DNA from: Tautonia sociabilis
GTDB taxonomy: Bacteria > Planctomycetota > Planctomycetia > Isosphaerales > Isosphaeraceae
Direction: 5' to 3'
DNA length: 47,190 bases
NCBI RefSeq assembly: GCF_003977685.1
Contig: NZ_RYZH01000048.1
Location: 1 to 47,190, forward strand
Each line of letters begins with the position of its first letter. Positions within the stretch are counted from its first letter, which is position 1. Under the pieces are notes generated by a model that saw nothing but the letters and a program-made list of their open reading frames with translations, made no database searches and had not been told where the DNA came from. Positions 1 to 10,000 of the stretch are shown piece by piece. The translations under genes were made by a program, and so were the position numbers.

Positions 1-73
1 CCGGAGACGATCCCTGCGGCTTCCCGGCCCGGGGAGCCAAGTGTATTGTCGGATACCGGGATCGTTTATCGGA

Positions 74-128
74 CGATCGCGCCGAATAGCTCCAGAAGAA
101 CCACGCCAGTTACCGTCAAACTTAACAG
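74..128. repeat. Left copy of 55-bp inverted repeat
   Basis: The reverse complement of this stretch matches 47063-47117 at 54 of 55 positions, the only mismatch being T versus C at the eleventh base. Similarity stops abruptly on both sides. It lies 86 bp upstream of the DUF1016 start. Possible meanings are terminal repeats of a large mobile element, arms of a small palindromic element spanning a circular junction, or a shared upstream regulatory element. The match itself is directly visible; the role is inference. Confidence 0.85.
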
Positions 129-213
129 GCACCACCGCAGCTCGGCAACGCTCAAGAACGAGCCGCCCGGGGCCGACGAACGTCGGCTCCCATCGTCACG
201 GAAGGCCGACCCG

Positions 214-1353
214 ATGGCCAAGAAGAACGCCGACCGCACGCCGACCGCGAGCAAGCCGAAGGCCGACCTGCTCCCGAAGGGCTACGAGACCTTCCTGGGC
301 GAACTCAAGGAGCGCATCCGCACAGCACAGCTCCGCGCCGCCGTCGCGGCCAACCGCGAGCTGATCGCGCTCTACTGGCAGATCGGCCGCGGCATCGTCG
401 AGCGGCAGAAAGCCCATCGCTGGGGCAACGCGGTCCTCGACCGCCTGGGCCGAGACCTCCAGGCCGAGTTCCCCGGCGTCAGCGGCTTCTCGCGGACGAA
501 CCTCTACCGGATGCGGGCCTTCTACCTGGCCTACAAGGACACCCCCGAAATCGTCCCACAGCCTGTGGGACGATTGGCCGAGGGCGGGCCCCCCGAGGCC
601 GTGGCCGCGGTCCCCTGGGGGCACAACGTCGTGCTCCTCGAGCAGGCCAAGGACCCGGACGAACGGCTCTGGTACGCCCGCAAGGCCGTCGAGAACGGCT
701 GGAGCCGCAGCGTCCTCGTCCACTGGATCGAGAGCGGCCTCTACGAGCGTCAGGGCCGGGCGAGCACCAACTTCGAGCGGACGCTGCCCAAGGCCCAGTC
801 CGACCTCGCCCGCGAGACGCTCAAGGACCCGTACAAGTTCGAGTTCCTCACCCTCGCCGAGGAGGCCGAGGAGAAGGCCGTCGAGGAGGGCCTCCTGGCC
901 CACATCCGGCAGTTCCTCATCGAGCTCGGGGCCGGGTTCGCCTTCGTCGGCCAGCAGGTCCACCTCGAAATCGGCGACGAGGACTTCTACATCGACCTGC
1001 TCTTCTACCACCTGAGGCTCCGCTGCTACGTCGTCATCGAGCTGAAGACGACCAAGTTCAAGCCCGAGTACGCGGGCAAGATGAACTTCTACCTCTCGGC
1101 CGCCGACGACCTGCTCCGCCACCCCGACGACGCTCCCTCCATCGGCATCATCCTCTGCAAGGCCAAGGACGAGGTCGTCGCCGAGTACGCCCTGCGCGAC
1201 CTGTCCAAGCCCGTCGGCGTCTCCAGCTACGTCACGAAACTCGTCGAGTCGCTCCCCCCCGCCCTCCGGGGCTCGCTCCCCTCCCCCGAGCAGTGGGAGC
1301 GGGAACTCACGGGCGCGAGGCGCAAGCCCAGGAAGGGAGGCCGAGGATCATGA
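214..1353 (+). CDS. DUF1016/YhcG-type PD-(D/E)XK nuclease
   Basis: A 379-residue protein with the two-part layout of the DUF1016 (YhcG) family: an N-terminal helical domain (ALYWQIGRGIVERQ, then GFSRTNLYRMRAFY) and a C-terminal PD-(D/E)XK nuclease domain (GAGFAFVGQQVHLEIG, DFYIDLLFYH, VVIELKTTKFKPEYAGKM). The nuclease Asp and the Glu-x-Lys pair are present. The frame is open further upstream, but ATG at 214 fits the family N-terminus (MAKKNADRT). An extra segment around PQPVGRLAEGG interrupts the helical domain. DUF1016 nucleases are common in defence islands and on mobile DNA; the in vivo substrate is not established. The stop overlaps the integrase start by 4 bp (ATGA), so the two are probably co-translated. 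Confidence 0.85.
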   Translation: MAKKNADRTPTASKPKADLLPKGYETFLGELKERIRTAQLRAAVAANRELIALYWQIGRGIVERQKAHRWGNAVLDRLGRDLQAEFPGVSGFSRTNLYRMRAFYLAYKDTPEIVPQPVGRLAEGGPPEAVAAVPWGHNVVLLEQAKDPDERLWYARKAVENGWSRSVLVHWIESGLYERQGRASTNFERTLPKAQSDLARETLKDPYKFEFLTLAEEAEEKAVEEGLLAHIRQFLIELGAGFAFVGQQVHLEIGDEDFYIDLLFYHLRLRCYVVIELKTTKFKPEYAGKMNFYLSAADDLLRHPDDAPSIGIILCKAKDEVVAEYALRDLSKPVGVSSYVTKLVESLPPALRGSLPSPEQWERELTGARRKPRKGGRGS

Positions 1354-2321
1354 CCGACGAGCGAACCCCCGCGACCATCGAACCGGCGGCCGCCGCCATC
1401 GTCCCGGCCGTCGTCGCCCGGTTCGGCGAGAACGCCGCCGAGCGATTCTTCACCTTCTTCACCGACAACATCAGGAATCCGAACACCCGGGCCGCCTACT
1501 ACCGCAACGCCCAGCGGTTCTTCGCCTACTGCGGCGACCGCGGCCTGGAGCTTCGGGACATCAAGAGCTACCACGTCTCGGCCTACGTCGAGGAACTCGC
1601 CCAGACGATGGCTGCGCCCTCGGTCAAGCAGCACCTCGCCGCCATCCGCATGCTCTACGACTGGCTCATCGTCGGCCAGGTCGTCGAGATCAACCCGGCC
1701 CAGGCCGTCCGCGGGCCCAGGCACGTCGTCAAGAAGGGCAAGACGCCCGTCCTCACCGAGGACGAGGCCCGCGACCTGCTCAAGAGCATCGACGGCACCG
1801 ACCCGGTCAGCCTCCGCGACCGGGCCCTCATCGCCGTCTGCCTCTATTCCTTCGCCCGAATCGAGGCCGCCCTCGGCATGGACGTCGCCGACTACTACCC
1901 CCAGGGCAAGCGCTGGTGGTTCCGCCTCAAGGAGAAGGGCGGCAAGCACCACGACATGCCCGCCCACCACAAGGCCGAGGAGTTCGTCGACGCCTACATC
2001 CAGGCCGCTGGGCTCAAGGACCAGAAGAAGACGCCCCTGTTCCGCACGGCGATCGGCAAGACCAGGACGCTCGGCGACCGCCGGATGAGCCGCCATGCCG
2101 CCCTGAAGATGGTCCAGCGCCGGGCCCGGAAGGCGGGGATCGCCACGGCGATCTGCTGCCACAGCTTCCGGGCCACGGGCATCACCAATTACCTGGAGCA
2201 CGACGGCACGCTGGAGAAGGCCCAGCAGATGGCCGCCCACGAGTCGCCGAAGACCACCAAGCTCTACGACCGCACGGCGGATCAAATTACGCTCGACGAG
2301 GTGGAACGAATTTCAATTTAA
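1350..2321 (+). CDS. Tyrosine recombinase/integrase
   Basis: A 323-residue tyrosine recombinase. The N-terminal SAM-like core-binding domain (about residues 35-120, TRAAYYRNAQRFFAYCG) is followed by the catalytic domain. Catalytic residues visible are Arg170 (YSFARIEAALGM), His271 and Arg274 (CCHSFRATGITNYL), His297 (MAAHESPKTT) and the nucleophile Tyr306 (LYDR). ATG at 1350 overlaps the upstream nuclease stop, supporting this start over in-frame codons further upstream. These enzymes excise or integrate mobile DNA or resolve multimers. Its position near the end of the window and next to the DISARM locus suggests it mobilises this region, but no direct-repeat att site was recognised. The residues after 306 are encoded by visibly AT-richer DNA. 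Confidence 0.93.
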   Translation: MTDERTPATIEPAAAAIVPAVVARFGENAAERFFTFFTDNIRNPNTRAAYYRNAQRFFAYCGDRGLELRDIKSYHVSAYVEELAQTMAAPSVKQHLAAIRMLYDWLIVGQVVEINPAQAVRGPRHVVKKGKTPVLTEDEARDLLKSIDGTDPVSLRDRALIAVCLYSFARIEAALGMDVADYYPQGKRWWFRLKEKGGKHHDMPAHHKAEEFVDAYIQAAGLKDQKKTPLFRTAIGKTRTLGDRRMSRHAALKMVQRRARKAGIATAICCHSFRATGITNYLEHDGTLEKAQQMAAHESPKTTKLYDRTADQITLDEVERISI

Positions 2322-2606
2322 CATTCATTACAAGTTTATTAGAACTTTTGAGCAATTTCTTATTGCATGCGCGATTGCGTGACACAACTGGGTAGCGACA
2401 GGGTTTGCTGGTGATATACTGAGACTAGGTAAGGCTCGGCCGACCGACGACGCGGGTAGCGAGGAGGCAATGGGGCACAGCGAATGTGTCACAAACCATG
2501 ATGGATTCAGCGTTTACAAAATCTGCACGCGACGGCAATAGGTCCTGCCGAATCCCGAAGCCGGGCGACGAAGCGTGGATTACTTCTCCGAAAAGCAACG
2601 GGGTCC
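2322..2606. other. AT-rich leader before DISARM locus
   Basis: About 285 bp without a convincing gene. The first 80 bp are clearly richer in A and T than the neighbouring genes, marking a compositional boundary between the integrase and the defence genes. It contains the candidate extended -10 promoter listed separately. No tRNA or att-like repeat was seen. Confidence 0.6.
2412..2420 (+). promoter_or_regulatory. Candidate extended -10 promoter for DISARM operon
   Basis: TGATATACT fits the extended -10 pattern TGnTATAAT (TATACT hexamer at 2415-2420). No good -35 box stands 16-18 bp upstream, as is usual for extended -10 promoters. It lies 186 bp before the methyltransferase ATG, giving a long leader. 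No other promoter-like site as good was seen before the five co-directional genes. Confidence 0.35.
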
Positions 2607-4523
2607 ATGGCCGTCATCGAACGGGTTGAATGGAGTGCTCTTGATCGCCAAGTCGAAACCCAGCAGCGCAACCGCGAGACATTTTCCCCGGTCGTCTCGC
2701 TGTTCCGCTGGTGGGCACGGCGTCCGCATGCCGTCGCCGGCTCGCTCCTCGATGCCGCCATCGAAGCGTTTGGTGACGACTCCTTCGTGGTCTCCGACCC
2801 GTTTAGCGGGGGCGGTACGGTTGCCTTTGAGGCGGCGAGACGGGGGTTGAAGGTCTATGCCCAAGACCTGTACCCGTGGCCTTCCCTCGGCCTAGCAACC
2901 TGCCTCAACCGGGCTGATCTTCACGAATTCCACTCCGCCAAGGCCGACCTGATTGAACGTCTCGACCCCCTCCGCAAAATGTATCGACGATGCGGCATGG
3001 CTTCATCTGCCGAAATCACCCACGTCATCCGGGTACGGACGGCGCCGTGCCTCCATTGCCGGTCAAACATGTATATCTTCCGCGACCCCCTCATCTCGGT
3101 CGCGTCGCGGCGCGCCGGAGAAGCCTGGGCATTCTACGGTTGCTCGGCCTGTGGCGCGGCAAGTCGCCGACACCGGGCAGTCGAGACGTTCTCCTGCGGG
3201 TCCTGCCAGACTCGCTGGCGAGCGCACGGCCCGAAGGTCTACTCTCAGAATCCGCAGGTCCAATGTCCTCATTGTCGGAGAGACTGTCTCCTCGCGGAAC
3301 TCTTGGCAGCGGAGCCCCGCTGGCACCCTGTGCTCGTCCTCGAGCGGAACGTCCTCGGCGGCAGAAACACTCACCAGCTACGCGCTGTGGAGAGAGGAGA
3401 TCCTGTCGCCGACCGGCCGCCCGACCGATTCATCAAGAAGCTTCTCTGCTCACCGATTCCTGAAGGCTTAGAAACCGGACACCTGCTTCGAGGAGGCTTT
3501 CGGCGCTGGTCCGACCTCTATACGAAGCGCCAGATCCACGTGATTCGAACAGCCCTCGAAGAGGTGAATCGTCTCGACGTCTCTGAGCCAGTGAAGACGA
3601 GGTTACGCTTGTCCGTCCTCGGGGCTTGTGAGATGCCCGGCTATCTCTGTCGGTGGGAGAGGCACCACCCAAAGGCTTTTGAGGCGATCGCCAACCACCA
3701 CTATTCCCGTTCGACTGTGGTGGTCGAGACGAACCTCCTCTCGCCCACCGGCCGAGGAACTATCCCAAGACGTCTGGAAGCCGCGGAGCGCGGACTCCAG
3801 TGGATGGGCGCGGACGGACTGCCATCTACCGTCAAGCACGCATACGCTGGCGGTAGGCGAAGGCGCCTCTCTGTAGGGGCGATTGTTGTGACGGGGAGCA
3901 GCGAACGCCAAATCCTAAAGGACGGCGTAGCTCGCCTCGTACTCACGGATCCGCCCTACCACGACGATCTACAGTACGGCGAACTCGCCCGCCTATTCCA
4001 CGCGTGGATGGTTGATGCGTTCGGCATCCCCCTTCCGAGCGAATCCCGCGAGGCCGTGCCGAACAGCCGACGCGGCACCGATGTCATCGACTACGAGCGG
4101 CTTGTTGCAGCCTGTCTTGCCGAGAGCCGGCGGGTCCTTGCACCCGACGGACGGCTGATCCTCACGTATCACAACAAGGACATGAAGGCCTGGCGGGCGC
4201 TCGGCAATGCCATCCGCACCGCCGGATTTCGCATCGTCGGCCTTGCAACCGTCTCCGCCGAGAACTCGGCCGACCATTGCAAACGAGGAAAAGAGGCTTT
4301 CCTCTGCGACCTTGTCATCGAGTGCATACCACGCCGCCGCGGCCGACCCAGAGAGCCGCGCTTTGCCATCTGTGGCAATCTTGATTCCCCCGAACGTCGC
4401 AACCTGATCGCGGTCGGCCGGGCCCTCGCTGAGCGGGTGAACCAGCGGCAAGCCGTCGACATGACGGAGCGCTATGCGAGCTACCTCCGAATTCTGGGAG
4501 AAGACCGTTTGCTGATCCGCTGA
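2607..4523 (+). CDS. DUF1156-type DNA methyltransferase, DISARM-associated
   Basis: A 638-residue SAM-dependent DNA methyltransferase, probably N6-adenine or N4-cytosine. The N-terminus carries a DUF1156-like signature (FRWWARRPHAVAGSLL, residues 33-48) followed by SAM-binding motif I, DPFSGGGTV, at 64-72. Catalytic motif IV, DPPY, is at 448-451. Between them lies an insert with four Cys pairs (CLHC 148-151, CSAC 179-182, CGSC 197-200, CPHC 220-223), probably one or two zinc ribbons for DNA recognition. It is shorter than the usual DUF1156 proteins as I know them. As first gene of the locus it takes the place of the modification enzyme of DISARM, but is neither a standard drmMI nor a drmMII type. 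The next start is 22 bp downstream. Confidence 0.8.
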   Translation: MAVIERVEWSALDRQVETQQRNRETFSPVVSLFRWWARRPHAVAGSLLDAAIEAFGDDSFVVSDPFSGGGTVAFEAARRGLKVYAQDLYPWPSLGLATCLNRADLHEFHSAKADLIERLDPLRKMYRRCGMASSAEITHVIRVRTAPCLHCRSNMYIFRDPLISVASRRAGEAWAFYGCSACGAASRRHRAVETFSCGSCQTRWRAHGPKVYSQNPQVQCPHCRRDCLLAELLAAEPRWHPVLVLERNVLGGRNTHQLRAVERGDPVADRPPDRFIKKLLCSPIPEGLETGHLLRGGFRRWSDLYTKRQIHVIRTALEEVNRLDVSEPVKTRLRLSVLGACEMPGYLCRWERHHPKAFEAIANHHYSRSTVVVETNLLSPTGRGTIPRRLEAAERGLQWMGADGLPSTVKHAYAGGRRRRLSVGAIVVTGSSERQILKDGVARLVLTDPPYHDDLQYGELARLFHAWMVDAFGIPLPSESREAVPNSRRGTDVIDYERLVAACLAESRRVLAPDGRLILTYHNKDMKAWRALGNAIRTAGFRIVGLATVSAENSADHCKRGKEAFLCDLVIECIPRRRGRPREPRFAICGNLDSPERRNLIAVGRALAERVNQRQAVDMTERYASYLRILGEDRLLIR

Positions 4524-4544
4524 GAGCCGCACCAGGAGGGCGTC

Positions 4545-7022
4545 ATGACCTGGCTGGATACGTTCAGGGAGGTGGATCGAGAACAGGTAACCCTCGCCTC
4601 CGTTCTGCTCAAAGACCGCATCCCCCTCTCGAGGAAGGGGTCGAGACTCGCCAGTTCCCTGGTCGAAAGGGCGAGCGGAGTGCTGGCCTCGCGTCTCCCC
4701 GTCCGGTTGAAGCCCGGTGAAAAGCGCCGCCTCATTTTCTTGCTTCCCAACGCTACCCAGAGTTTGGGACGTCATCTCGCGGTCAGCCTACTGCTCGCCG
4801 ACTTCGTCCATCGACAGGGTTGCGGTATTCCCCCCGAAGAGAAGGGCCGGCTCATCCCCGGCGACCTTCTCCTCGTCACTCAGCATATCCGTGAATGCGT
4901 CGGACTCCTCCGTGAAGTAGCGATTCGCTACGGTACCGAGTCCCTGCCCCTCACAAAGTTCTGGCCCATCGAGGTTCTGTCCCAATATTCGCCTCCTGTC
5001 GATGACAAGCCGCGAGTTTTCGTCGCAAACCCTGGGTGGGCGGCGGCGATGGAGGTACGCCGTCGGTTCGGTACGGTTGTCATCGATGTCTCACATCCCC
5101 GAACGGGCGGTCATATCGACACGCTACTCAAGCACCCCAGTATCAAATCAAGTCCTGCACAAATATTTATATTTCCTCCGTGTGAGCAGGCTCGCCTGAA
5201 CCGGCTCAATGAGCGAGGACGCGAATCTTATCTCGCATGGGCTTGGGATCCCGCCGCCGTCGACGCCTTGGAACAGATCGTCGAGCCCGCGCGGTCGAAA
5301 CCCATCGAGAGTCCCTCGGAGCGGCTTTTATGGCTCACCGACGACGACGAAACGGATGAAATCCTCGCCGGACTTCACGAGTTACTCGTCGGTGCCATGC
5401 GTGCCGGAGGCGGTCGGCTCCCTGCACCGCTGCTCGAAGCCTGGTCGGTGTACCACCGGTTTCGGCAGCTCGCTGTACCCCTTCTTCATCTCGAGGAAGC
5501 GCGACGGAAGGCCTATAGAACGGTGACCCTCAAGGAGCGTATCGCCGGGCTTGAAGAGAGCTCGCCGAGCGCAAATGGCCCACTAGGCTCCTACCTCGAC
5601 GCACGCTGGCCCCAGATCATCCGCACGCTCGGGAAACTCTACGACCTCTTCATCGAACAAAAAGAGCCGGCGAAATTCTACACGCTCGCTTGTGTCCTCC
5701 AGGAAGAGCTCGAGCGTGAGCGTTCGAGCGGCGAGGACCAGCCGATCCGCATCGTTGCGCCCACGGCCCACGAGGGCAGCATGCTCGCCGCCCTGCTAGG
5801 AGACCTAGTCGACGGCTGGGCTGACGCGCTCCAGGCCGGCCGAGCCGTGATTTCTACGGTCAGGGAAGAGCCCCGCCTCGTCGCCGAGGGAAACTGTTGT
5901 CCGAGCATACTTCTCGGCTTTCGCACGAGCGACACGCGTTATCTCGACGTCTATCCCAGAATCCCGATTCATGTGGTCGCCTACCCCTTCGAGGCAGAAG
6001 TCGACGAGGCTATCCAGGCAAGGGTTCATACGACGATCGAGCGCCTCCAAGAGAATGGGCCTCGTACGACCGTACTCCGGTCACTACGGCTCCCTGTTAC
6101 TGACGGCAAGCATACCGGACACGCAGGCGTCAAAGGGGCAGACGGGACTTCCCCCCGGAGCGAGCGTCCCCTGGTCTCCAGGCGCGTCGAGACCCGGACC
6201 GTCAAGACTCTCAAGCGAAGGTTTCAGGCCGACGATGCCGTGGAGCCCCTGGATATCGAAAAGCTGGCTGGCATGACGTGGTCGGACGAGATCGTCCTCG
6301 GCTCCGCAGGCGACGACGAGGCCGGCGACGGGTCCGGGCCGCGCGGGCCGATTGAATTCGTCGAAATCTTAGACGCGTCCGGCGAACGGTTCCGCTACCC
6401 CGCCGCTCGACTGGTCGACGTTTATCATCCGGCGACCGAGATCAAGGAACGGATCCCAGCCGCTCATCTCAAGCCAGGAATGCTCATGGTCGCCCTAGTT
6501 GACGACTATTATGACAACGTGTTCGAGCGTCTCCTTGACGCGATTCGGGAGGATCGCGATATCCGTGCCTCGATGGCGCTCGACCTTTGGCAGTGTGCGA
6601 AACAGGCGGCGCTTTCGAAGTACAGGGGCAATCGTCGGCGCCTCTTCGAAGCGCTCGCGTCGGCCGGTCTCGGTGTAAAATACGAGGCCGTCGTTGGTTG
6701 GTTCAACGGCGGGGAGGACGAGATCATCGCCCCCCTTGATGAATCCGATTTCCACCTGCTTGCTAAGGCAAGCGGCCTCTATTCCGACCCGGACCTGATG
6801 CGAGCGACGTTCGCCTGTATCCGCTCGGAACGAGTCCTGAGGCGCCGGTGCGGTCGACTCTTGGGTCGACTCTTGTCCCAGATCGCGGCCGGCCAGCATT
6901 ACGAGGCGGCAATACGGAGCGCGAAGGCAATCGGAACCCCGCTCGAGCAACTCGCTGCTGCCGTGAGCGTTCGCGAGGTGATCTCGGTCCAGCGTATCGG
7001 AACACTCCTCTCCATGCACTGA
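4545..7022 (+). CDS. drmE: DrmE-like DISARM protein
   Basis: An 825-residue protein with no catalytic motif I can name. ATG at 4545 has a good AGGAGGG ribosome-binding site at 4534-4540. Segments such as KRRLIFLLPNATQSLG and GDLLLVTQHIRECVGLL look like Rossmann or helicase-like strands without a Walker A. A charged linker (about residues 520-590) precedes the C-terminal part. Position between a methyltransferase and drmA, length and overall look fit DrmE of class 2 DISARM, a protein of unknown function; this call rests on context more than motifs. It ends 2 bp before the drmA start, so the genes are almost certainly one operon. Confidence 0.6.
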   Translation: MTWLDTFREVDREQVTLASVLLKDRIPLSRKGSRLASSLVERASGVLASRLPVRLKPGEKRRLIFLLPNATQSLGRHLAVSLLLADFVHRQGCGIPPEEKGRLIPGDLLLVTQHIRECVGLLREVAIRYGTESLPLTKFWPIEVLSQYSPPVDDKPRVFVANPGWAAAMEVRRRFGTVVIDVSHPRTGGHIDTLLKHPSIKSSPAQIFIFPPCEQARLNRLNERGRESYLAWAWDPAAVDALEQIVEPARSKPIESPSERLLWLTDDDETDEILAGLHELLVGAMRAGGGRLPAPLLEAWSVYHRFRQLAVPLLHLEEARRKAYRTVTLKERIAGLEESSPSANGPLGSYLDARWPQIIRTLGKLYDLFIEQKEPAKFYTLACVLQEELERERSSGEDQPIRIVAPTAHEGSMLAALLGDLVDGWADALQAGRAVISTVREEPRLVAEGNCCPSILLGFRTSDTRYLDVYPRIPIHVVAYPFEAEVDEAIQARVHTTIERLQENGPRTTVLRSLRLPVTDGKHTGHAGVKGADGTSPRSERPLVSRRVETRTVKTLKRRFQADDAVEPLDIEKLAGMTWSDEIVLGSAGDDEAGDGSGPRGPIEFVEILDASGERFRYPAARLVDVYHPATEIKERIPAAHLKPGMLMVALVDDYYDNVFERLLDAIREDRDIRASMALDLWQCAKQAALSKYRGNRRRLFEALASAGLGVKYEAVVGWFNGGEDEIIAPLDESDFHLLAKASGLYSDPDLMRATFACIRSERVLRRRCGRLLGRLLSQIAAGQHYEAAIRSAKAIGTPLEQLAAAVSVREVISVQRIGTLLSMH

Positions 7023-7024
7023 TC

Positions 7025-10000
7025 ATGGCATTGACGACAACTGCAAGCCAGCCAGATGACGGAGGTCACGTGAGCGCTAGAGCAGCCAGCCAAAGCCGGT
7101 CGCCGTTCACTTACCGCGACGAGCACGCCCTCGTGACGTACCTCGTCAACGACCTCGAGCGAAAGCTCGCGGGGCGGCACGAGCCGCGCTTCCTCCGCAT
7201 CGTCCCGAGCGACCACTGCCATCTAGGGGTGCTCGGTCCCCGGGACCCGAATGTGGTCCAACCCGACGCACTCGACCCAGCCGACGAGGACGAGGCGGCG
7301 AATGAAGTACCCCAGGCAGGCACTCGCCCTGCGGCGAGCGGGCCCGCCGATCCGCAGGCTTTGGTAGCCGAGGACGATGAGGAGACAGCGGAAACCGGTG
7401 TCGGCGAGGCCGAACAGATCGCGGCTGAGCAGCGGAGCTCAAACCGCGACTCGACGCGAAGGCCCCCGTCGTCGCTGGGTTTCGAGCTGGTCGCCACGCC
7501 CGACCCGGAAGGGAGAGACATCGAACTGACCGTCGATGTCTCATTCTGCGTCTATACACAGCACTTTCCCACTTTCGAAGAGCAACGCGAGGAGATTGGA
7601 CGCAGCGCCAACGCCCAAGCTGCTGCGCCGCAGGCTGGATCCCAGGCCGCGACTCAGCGTGCCATGGTCTCCCTCATCGAAGCGTTCATCCGACGAAATG
7701 TGCCGGTTCCTCCGATCACAATCCGGATCGACCCCTCACGCGGCCACCAACGCTTCAACGACGGCGGTCTTGTCCAGCAGGCGCTCGACTCGGTCCTCAG
7801 CGACGCCACCTCCGATCCGAGCATTTGGAGGGAAATCCACGGGAATGCCACCATACCCGTTCAGGCGCTACAGACGGACGAAACGTACCAGCGCCATCTG
7901 CAAGCGATCGCGACGGGACCGGTGCTACGACCTCCCCTCCGGGCCAGGCTCGACGTTCGGGTCCATCCGCACCGAGACGGCTCCGTCAGGATCCAGTGCT
8001 ACCTCTGTAACGATACCCCGCGAGATCCCATCCAACGTTTCCGCGACCAGCATAATATCCTCGGCGACTGCCACGTCACGGGCACTCTGGTCCGCGGCGA
8101 ACTCGCTCCGATTGAACTCCTCCCTGTCCCTCGGGACTACCAATTCGACCTCAACGTGTGGGCGGTGGGCCACGGCACAAGCGTAGTTGTATCAGATGAC
8201 CACCACTCGATCCGCACCGAAGCTCTTGCCCGATTCGAGCAACAGCGCAGGACGACAAGCCAACAGCCGACCGCACGGTTCGACGACCTGATCCGTGATC
8301 CGCTCGGGTCGCTCGAGACCATACGGATTGCGATGGAGCGCTACGGCGACGATTGGCAGGCTCGAATCATCGACCAGAACGCCCTTGGGCTAAGGCCCGA
8401 CGCGCTCGAGCAATGCAAGAACGACCTCCAAGCCTTCCGCGACGAGGAGGCCCGCTTCGCCTCGGGGATCGCGGCCATAGCCCAGGACGAGCGGCTTCAT
8501 CGTGCGTTTGTAGGGATGAACCGCGTCTTCCAGCGGACAACTGCCGGTCGATACGAGAGCTGGCATCTCTTCCAGATCGTCTTCATCGTCACCCAACTGC
8601 CGTCGCTGGCCATCCGCGAGGGGATCACCGCGGGAGAGTGGCCCCAACGCACTCCACGCGATTGGTCGGATGCCCTGGACTGGGCTGACGTGCTCTGGTT
8701 CCCGACCGGCGGAGGGAAGACAGAGGCCTACCTTGGCCTCATCAGCTGCGCATCGCTTTACGATCGACTTCGCGGGAAGCGATTCGGCGTCACAGCGTGG
8801 CTCCGCTTTCCCCTCCGCATGCTGAGCGTCCAGCAGCTCCAGCGCGCGGCAAAGGTCGTCTGGGAGACAGAGCAGGAGCGGCGACAGTTGCTCGGCGAAG
8901 CGGCCGAGAGCTCGGACCAGATTAGCCTTGGCTACTTCGTCGGCAAGACGAGCACGCCGAACCAGCTTCGGGGGCCCGACGTCGGGGAGTGGACCTTCGA
9001 GCGGCTCGAGTCCGAGGCTCCGCTCCGAGACAAGCTCCTCCTCGTGAGCGACTGCCCCGCTTGTCGGGGCCAGGGCTCGGTCCGAATTCAGCCCGACCGT
9101 GCAAAGCAGCGCATCCGCCACGTTTGCGGCGCCTGCCGCACCGAGCTTCCTATCTACGTCTCAGATGAGGAAGTCTATCGATTCCTCCCGACGGTGATCA
9201 TCGGCACGATCGACAAGATGGCCACCATCGCCTACCAGCCCAAGCTCTCTATGCTCTGGGGTGGTGCCGCCTGGCGTTGCCAGCAAGACCCGGAGCACGG
9301 CTACGGGCTCGGCGACTGGTGTGTGGATAATTGTCAGCTCAATCCAAGGTCCGGCTCGCCTCCACGCCGTCGCACCGCGATACAACATCACGATCCAACG
9401 CCGAGCTTTCACATCCAAGATGAGCTCCACCTTCTGCAGCAGGAGCTCGGCGCGTTCGCGGGCCACTATGAGACCCTCGTGCGCTCCTGCGAACGGGCTG
9501 TCGGGGGCCTCCCTCCAAAAACCGTCGCTGCAACGGCCACGGTCGAGGGCTTCGAGCACCAGATCCGCCAGATCTACGGGGTCCCCCACGCCCGTCGCTT
9601 CCCTACCCGAGGCTATGATCTCTTCGAGACGTTCTATACGACGGCGGACCGGGATCAGGATGAGACCACGCAGCCGGTCAAGACCGCCCGGCTCTACGTG
9701 GCATTTCGCCCGCCCCACCTTCACGCGGCCGACGCAGCGGCGCTCTGCGTCCGTTTACTACACGAGGAGCTCATCAGGCTGTACGACCGCCCCTACGAAG
9801 CGGCCGCCTGGCTCCCCACCGCACGAACCGAGGAGGAAGTCAGACACCTTCTCCATTTCTACACGACGACCCTCACCTACGTCGGCACCAAGGCGCGGGG
9901 CATCCGGATCAGGCAGACGCTCGATCGGGAGTCGAGTCGCCTCCGGCCGGGGAATGCCCGAGACCTGAGCACGGAATTCCTCTCGGGCGATTCCAGCCTC

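Noticed and set aside
46..213. Extended N-terminus of the DUF1016 nuclease from TTG at 46
   Set aside because: The extra 56 residues read through the 55-bp inverted repeat and do not resemble the family; ATG at 214 gives a normal N-terminus.
196..1122. Long minus-strand frame opposite the DUF1016 gene
   Set aside because: Leu/Val/Gly/Asp-rich shadow typical of the antisense strand of a high-GC gene; no motif and no start signal. The same applies to other long antisense frames, e.g. 1227-2285, 32035-33816 and 34014-36560.
4545..7022. BREX-type component for the large unknown protein
   Set aside because: No BREX hallmark (PglZ, BrxC or BrxL) is present, and the neighbouring drmA, drmB and drmC are specific to DISARM.
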